In this document: positions 13,051 to 17,285 of the stretch, piece after piece
How the letters are laid out: every line of letters starts with the position of its first letter
Numbering within the stretch: the stretch's first letter is position 1
NCBI GenBank assembly: GCA_946624335.1
Contig: CAMOSA010000030.1
Location: forward strand, 1-17,285
Source of the DNA: an uncultured Prevotellaceae bacterium
GTDB lineage: Bacteria > Bacteroidota > Bacteroidia > Bacteroidales > Bacteroidaceae
Reading direction: 5' to 3'
DNA length: 17,285 nucleotides
Made by a program: the position numbers and the translations under genes
Notes under the pieces: model-generated
The model's database searches: none
What the model saw: only the letters and a program-made list of their open reading frames with translations
Told to the model about the DNA's origin: nothing

Positions 13051-16000
13051 ATGGAAAAAAGATTAACGGCTCTTTTAGTAGGGTTATTCCTCTCATTTGG
13101 AATGGCTTTCGCACAAATCCAAGTGAAGGGTACCATCATCTCAGCAGATGATGGTGAACCACTGCCTGGCGCTGCTGTCAAAGTTGTTGGCACAAAGACC
13201 GGCACCACAACAAACATGAACGGCGACTTCGTCATCACTGTGGACAACGAAGACGCACGCCTTGAACTGTCGCACATCGGCATGATCAGCCGCATCGTCA
13301 AGGCCCGCAACGGTATGCGCATCGCCCTTGACAGCGATGACTTCGGTCTGGACGAGGTGATGGTCGTCGCATATGGTACACAGAAGAAGTCGAGCTTCAC
13401 CGGTGCTGCCACAACGATCAAGGCCGACAAGATAGAGAAGCTGCAGGTGAGCAATATCTCCAAGGCTCTCGAAGGTCAGGTGGCTGGTGTGCAGACCGTA
13501 TCCAGCAATGGTACGCCGGGTGCCAGTGCCAGCATCATCGTCCGTGGTATCGGTTCGATCAGCAGCTCGCAGAGCCCGCTCATCGTCCTCGACGGTGTGC
13601 CTTACGAGGGTTCGCTCAACTCCATCGCCAGCCAGGACATCGAGAGCCTGACGGTGCTGAAGGACGCTGCCGCCAACTCGATGTACGGTGCACGCGGTGC
13701 CAACGGTGTCATCCTCATCACCACGAAGAGCGGTCAGCGCTCCGAGGCTAAGGTCACCTTCGACGGCCGCTGGGGCTTCAACACCCGTGCCGTAGGCAAC
13801 TACGACATCATCAAGAACCCCGGAGAGTACTACGAGATGATGTATGAGAGCTATCGCAACAGCCTCGTAAAGACACTGGGCGAAGCTGGCGCCAGCCAGG
13901 CTGCTGCTTCAGGCCTGATCAGCGATGTGCTGAAGTACAATATATATAAAGGTGTCGCCGATGACAACATCATCGACCCGCTCACAGGCCGCCTCACCAG
14001 CGCTGCTGCCAACGCACAGCGTAAGTGGAATGACGACTGGAGCGAAGACCCCTTCACCAACGCCTTCCGTCAGGAGTATAACGTCAGCATCAGCGGCGGC
14101 AACGACAAGACACAGGCCTTCGCATCGGCCAGCTACCTGGGCGATAAGGGTTACATGGTAGGCTCTGGCTTCAACCGTTTCTCCGGCCGCGTCAAGGTCG
14201 ACCAGAAGATTGGCCAGTACATCAAGGTTGGCGCCAACCTCGGCTACGCCCGCACCGACTACAAGACGTTTGCTAACAATGTAGGCGACAACTATTCGAA
14301 CATCTTCATGTTCGGACAGAACATCGGCCCGATCTATCCTATCTATATGTATGATGACAAAGGCAACGCCATGTACGACGAGAACGGCAAGCGCCTCTAC
14401 GACTGGGGCTCTGAGTATGGCCGTCCTTACGCCGGCGAGCAGAACCCTTATGCCGTAGCCAAGGAGAACATCAACCAGACGCTGCGTGACAACATGACCT
14501 CACGCGCTTACGTCGAGGTAAACTTCCTGAAGGACTTCAAGTTCACGGCCAACGTGGCTTACGATGCCTTCAACACCAACCAGACCAACTTCGCCACCCC
14601 CATCGGCGGTGATGCCAAGACGGTGGGCGGTCGCGGCTACAAGTATGCCACACGCTACGGTGCCCTGAACGTCAACGAAATCCTCGACTGGAACCATGAG
14701 TTCGGCAATCATGGCCTGCACATCATGCTGGTCCACGAGAACAAGCTGGACAAGAATCACTATATGTATGGCCACATGACCAACTATGCTGACTGGTCGA
14801 ACCCCGAGTTCGCTAACGCAGCTCTCTATCAGGACCTCACCTCCTACACCAGCGAATATGCCCTCGAGGGCTACCTGGCCAAGGCTGAGTACAACTACCT
14901 CGACCGCTACTACCTCACAGCCAGCATCCGTCGCGACGGCAGCTCACGCTTCCATAAGGACAACCGCTGGGGTACGTTCTGGGCCGTCGGTGGTGCATGG
15001 CGCATCAACGAGGAAGAGTTCATGAAGGATGTCAAGTGGGTCAACCAATTGAAGCTCAAGGCCAGCTATGGTACTCAGGGTAACGATGGCATCGGCATGG
15101 CCAAGGCCTACAGCGACCTTTATGCTGTCAACCGTCTCGACGGTGGCGCCATGGCCTTCTCCAAGGTGTTCCGCGGCAACAAGGACCTCAAGTGGGAGAA
15201 GCAGAGTATGTTCAACGTCGGTTTCGAGGCACAGCTGCTCAACCGCCTGAGCCTGAACTTCGACTTCTTCATCAAGAACAACAAGGATATGCTCTTCGCC
15301 AGCCCCCTGGCTCTCTCTGAAGGTCAGCCCAACTCCATCTGGCGCAACGAGGTTGACATGAAGAACACCGGCGTCGAATTCGAGATCGGCTACGATGTCC
15401 TCAAGACGAAGGACTTCCGCTGGAACATCGCCGTCAACGGCACCCACTACAAGAACGAGCTGACCCGCCTGCCCGCCAGCAAGCCCGAGGCTGAATATCC
15501 CCAGGGCTTCGCACGCAATCCCTACTGGTGGAAGAAGGGCGGCAGCATCTACGAGTGGCAGGGCTATGAATACCTCGGCGTCGACGAGGCTACAGGCCGT
15601 CCGATGTACAACCACTACGACAAGGTCATGGTCGACCAGGAGTACGACGAGGAAGGCAATCTCATCGAAGGCTCCGGCCGCGCCACCAACGAGATTGACT
15701 ACAGCAGCCGCAAGGTCGTCTACACTGACTCCGAGGCTACGATGGTCGACCTGGGCAAGAGCGCTATCCCGGCTCTCACCGGTGGTCTGAGCACGACGTT
15801 CGAGGGCTTCGGCTTCGACCTGTCTATCTCCACATCCTATCAGATCGGTGGTTGGGTGCGCGACAGCTACTATGCCAGCCTGATGAATGGCGGTGAAGAT
15901 GGCAACAATATGCACCGCGATATGTTCAACCGCTGGACGTCCAACCACACCAACACCGACGTGCCCAAGCTGAGCTACAACAGCCAGAGCGCAGGCATCA

Positions 16001-16254
16001 GCAGCTCCTCCAGCTACTTCATGACGAAGGCCAGCTTCTTCAACCTCCGCAACGTCACCCTCGGCTACACACTCCCGAAGAACATCACGCGCAAGGCTTA
16101 CATCGAGAAGCTCCGCGTGTACCTCACCGGCGACAACATCTGGCTCAAGAGCAAGCGTAAGGGTCTCGATCCTCGTCAGAACTTCAGCGGTGCCACCAGC
16201 TGGGTCTATCAGCCCCTCAGCACCTACTCCATCGGCCTGAACCTCACGTTCTAA
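13051..16254 (+). CDS. SusC/RagA family TonB-linked outer-membrane transporter (second system)
   Basis: A 1067-residue TonB-dependent transporter. Signal peptide 1-21 (AFA/QIQ); regulatory-like domain about 22-95 (VKGTIISADDGEPLPGAAVKVVGT), clearly paralogous to that of the divergent susC; TonB-box region DEVMVVAYGT (about 101-110); plug about 112-228 (VAGVQ, IIVRGIGS, PLIVLDGVP, LTVLKDAAANSMYGARGANGVILITTK); then the barrel, ending LNLTF. It is transcribed from the promoter at 12900-12929 and followed 53 bp later by its susD partner. The N-terminal domains of the two susC proteins are close relatives, but the barrels are much more divergent, suggesting different cargo. The first ~60 bases of the gene are AT-rich compared with the GC-rich body. 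Confidence 0.96.
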   Translation: MEKRLTALLVGLFLSFGMAFAQIQVKGTIISADDGEPLPGAAVKVVGTKTGTTTNMNGDFVITVDNEDARLELSHIGMISRIVKARNGMRIALDSDDFGLDEVMVVAYGTQKKSSFTGAATTIKADKIEKLQVSNISKALEGQVAGVQTVSSNGTPGASASIIVRGIGSISSSQSPLIVLDGVPYEGSLNSIASQDIESLTVLKDAAANSMYGARGANGVILITTKSGQRSEAKVTFDGRWGFNTRAVGNYDIIKNPGEYYEMMYESYRNSLVKTLGEAGASQAAASGLISDVLKYNIYKGVADDNIIDPLTGRLTSAAANAQRKWNDDWSEDPFTNAFRQEYNVSISGGNDKTQAFASASYLGDKGYMVGSGFNRFSGRVKVDQKIGQYIKVGANLGYARTDYKTFANNVGDNYSNIFMFGQNIGPIYPIYMYDDKGNAMYDENGKRLYDWGSEYGRPYAGEQNPYAVAKENINQTLRDNMTSRAYVEVNFLKDFKFTANVAYDAFNTNQTNFATPIGGDAKTVGGRGYKYATRYGALNVNEILDWNHEFGNHGLHIMLVHENKLDKNHYMYGHMTNYADWSNPEFANAALYQDLTSYTSEYALEGYLAKAEYNYLDRYYLTASIRRDGSSRFHKDNRWGTFWAVGGAWRINEEEFMKDVKWVNQLKLKASYGTQGNDGIGMAKAYSDLYAVNRLDGGAMAFSKVFRGNKDLKWEKQSMFNVGFEAQLLNRLSLNFDFFIKNNKDMLFASPLALSEGQPNSIWRNEVDMKNTGVEFEIGYDVLKTKDFRWNIAVNGTHYKNELTRLPASKPEAEYPQGFARNPYWWKKGGSIYEWQGYEYLGVDEATGRPMYNHYDKVMVDQEYDEEGNLIEGSGRATNEIDYSSRKVVYTDSEATMVDLGKSAIPALTGGLSTTFEGFGFDLSISTSYQIGGWVRDSYYASLMNGGEDGNNMHRDMFNRWTSNHTNTDVPKLSYNSQSAGISSSSSYFMTKASFFNLRNVTLGYTLPKNITRKAYIEKLRVYLTGDNIWLKSKRKGLDPRQNFSGATSWVYQPLSTYSIGLNLTF
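13132..13155 (+). other. Perfect hairpin inside the susC coding sequence (second system)
   Basis: ACCATCATC-TCAGCA-GATGATGGT, a 9-bp stem encoding TIISADDG. It uses the same synonymous codons as the first susC, differing by a single base in the loop. It lies 81 bases after the start codon. Confidence 0.55.
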
Positions 16255-16295
16255 GCTTCAACCAGAGCGCACAAATATTCATTATCAAACAATAA

Positions 16296-16307
16296 AGTAT
16301 CAAGTAT
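16296..16307 (+). promoter_or_regulatory. AGTATCAAGTAT motif directly before susD
   Basis: The twelve bases abutting the susD ATG recur exactly at 12687-12698 in the intergenic region, and their CAAGTAT core is also in both 34-bp susC leaders. It may be a shared translation-initiation or RNA-binding sequence. No Shine-Dalgarno sequence is present here. Confidence 0.35.
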
Positions 16308-17285
16308 ATGAAAATATTCAAATATATGGCTGCCGGTCTGGTAGCTCTTGGATTAAGCGCTTGCGGAAGCGACTACCTCGAGATTGACGACAAGGAATAT
16401 CTCGATGCCGATGCTGCCCGTGAGGCTGCATCCCACAACCCTGATGCTTTTCTCAACGGCATGTGGGCACACCTGGTGGATATGTACAGCGACAGCCACG
16501 ATTCGTTCAACTTCATGTCCGTGCTCCACAGCACTGACCTGATGGGTGAGGACATCGCCTACTTGAACGGCTCGACATGGTTCATCTACGACTATCAGCT
16601 CGACGACCGCATGAACAACTATCGTCGCGTCTACACCAACTGGAGCACTTTCTACACCGCCATTGCCAAGGCTAACGAGGTCATCGGCCTCTATCCCGGC
16701 CTTCAGCCTGAGGACGAGAGCGGTATGGCACTGCTCGGTCAGGCGCTGGCCTACCGCGGTATGTCCTACGACTACCTCATCCAGCTCTTCCGCCCCTACA
16801 TCAAGGCCGATGGCACCATCAACTACGAAGGCAAGGGTCTGCCCATCTACCTCACCGAGGCTGACGGTTTCACCGCCGACCAGCTCGATGAGCTGAAGGG
16901 CGTGAACACCGTCAAGGCTGTCCTCGATCAGGCACAGAGCGATCTCGAGAAAGCTGTCTCGCTGCTCGAAACGTCCGGTTTCGAACGCGCCAACAAGGAC
17001 TACATCGATGCCAACGTAGCCAACGGCCTGCTGGCTCGCCACTACCTGCTCACCCAGCAGTGGGAGAAGGCTGCTCAGGCTGCCAATAAAGCTCGTCAGG
17101 GCTACAAGCCCATGAACGAGGAGGAGCTGCACGATGGCCTCGTCTCCATCATGGCTAACCCCGAAACCATGTGGGGCTTCATCCACAGCACCGAGACAAC
17201 CACCGTTTACGCTTCCTTCTTCAGCCACATCTCCAACATCGCTCCCGGTTATGCAGGTGTCGGCTACAAGACCATCTGTATCGAT
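16308..17285 (+). CDS. SusD/RagB family nutrient-binding lipoprotein, 3' end outside the window
   Basis: The frame is open from the ATG at 16308 to the window edge (326 codons, no stop), so only the N-terminal part is seen. Begins MKIFKYMAAGLVALGLSACGSDYLE with lipobox LSAC (Cys19). Typical SusD features follow: NWSTFYTAIAKANEVIGLYP, the helix LLGQALAYRGMSYDYLIQLFRPYI (residues about 142-165), VLDQAQSDLEKAVSLLE, and the TPR-like NGLLARHYLLTQQWEKAAQAANKAR. It is the substrate-binding lid of the second SusC, 53 bp downstream of it and in the same operon. The substrate is not evident. Confidence 0.94.
   Translation, partial: MKIFKYMAAGLVALGLSACGSDYLEIDDKEYLDADAAREAASHNPDAFLNGMWAHLVDMYSDSHDSFNFMSVLHSTDLMGEDIAYLNGSTWFIYDYQLDDRMNNYRRVYTNWSTFYTAIAKANEVIGLYPGLQPEDESGMALLGQALAYRGMSYDYLIQLFRPYIKADGTINYEGKGLPIYLTEADGFTADQLDELKGVNTVKAVLDQAQSDLEKAVSLLETSGFERANKDYIDANVANGLLARHYLLTQQWEKAAQAANKARQGYKPMNEEELHDGLVSIMANPETMWGFIHSTETTTVYASFFSHISNIAPGYAGVGYKTICID

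Noticed and set aside
14944..15948. 334-codon minus-strand frame opposite the second susC, and 291 codons at 16353-17228 opposite susD
   Set aside because: Same codon-bias effect; the products are runs of Val/Ala/Asp/His without motifs, and the sense strand is an undoubted gene.

Overview
The window looks like chromosomal DNA of a Bacteroidales bacterium, most likely Prevotella or a close relative. The signs are two SusC/SusD nutrient-uptake pairs, lipoproteins with Bacteroidota-type signals, a C10 (streptopain/interpain-type) protease with a type IX secretion-like tail, a TAnnTTTG promoter, and moderately GC-rich coding regions with AT-rich gene starts. The assignment rests on gene content only.

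Layout. (1) 1-1441: a mixed heptamer repeat, then two tandem 190-residue chromate-transporter (CHR) half-size proteins. They are separated by a REP-like palindromic repeat, a second copy of which forms the tail of the first protein. (2) 1445-3934, minus strand: rpe (ribulose-phosphate 3-epimerase) followed by comEC (DNA uptake channel), probably one operon, converging on the transporter pair. comEC appears to lack the OB-fold-like segment usual near its N-terminus. (3) 3935-4896: almost 1 kb without a convincing gene, but densely structured. It holds a hairpin-rich rpe leader, a tandem array of 22-bp hairpins with covarying stems, and a ~520-bp interrupted palindrome whose ~190-bp arms carry GGTGTAGGAT-type repeats. 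In the palindrome's spacer sit two more hairpins with the same CTAA loop and the same 22-bp period. This is the least explained part of the window. (4) 4897-6639, minus: secreted C10 cysteine protease. (5) 6724-12595, minus: susC, susD and a SusE-position lipoprotein, ended by a clear terminator at 6666-6702. (6) 12596-13050: divergent intergenic region with a Bacteroidota promoter facing right and a near-identical 34-bp leader in front of both susC genes, in inverted orientation. (7) 13051-17285, plus: second susC and the start of its susD, which runs off the window.

How it fits together: the two SusCD systems are outer-membrane importers, with SusC as the TonB-driven barrel and SusD as the lipoprotein lid, for unidentified glycans or peptides. 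No glycoside hydrolase, sulfatase, HTCS or anti-sigma regulator is visible. The only degradative enzyme nearby is the C10 protease next to the first system, so peptide uptake in the RagAB style is a reasonable but unproven reading. The chr pair, rpe and comEC are housekeeping or accessory genes with no evident link to the uptake loci.
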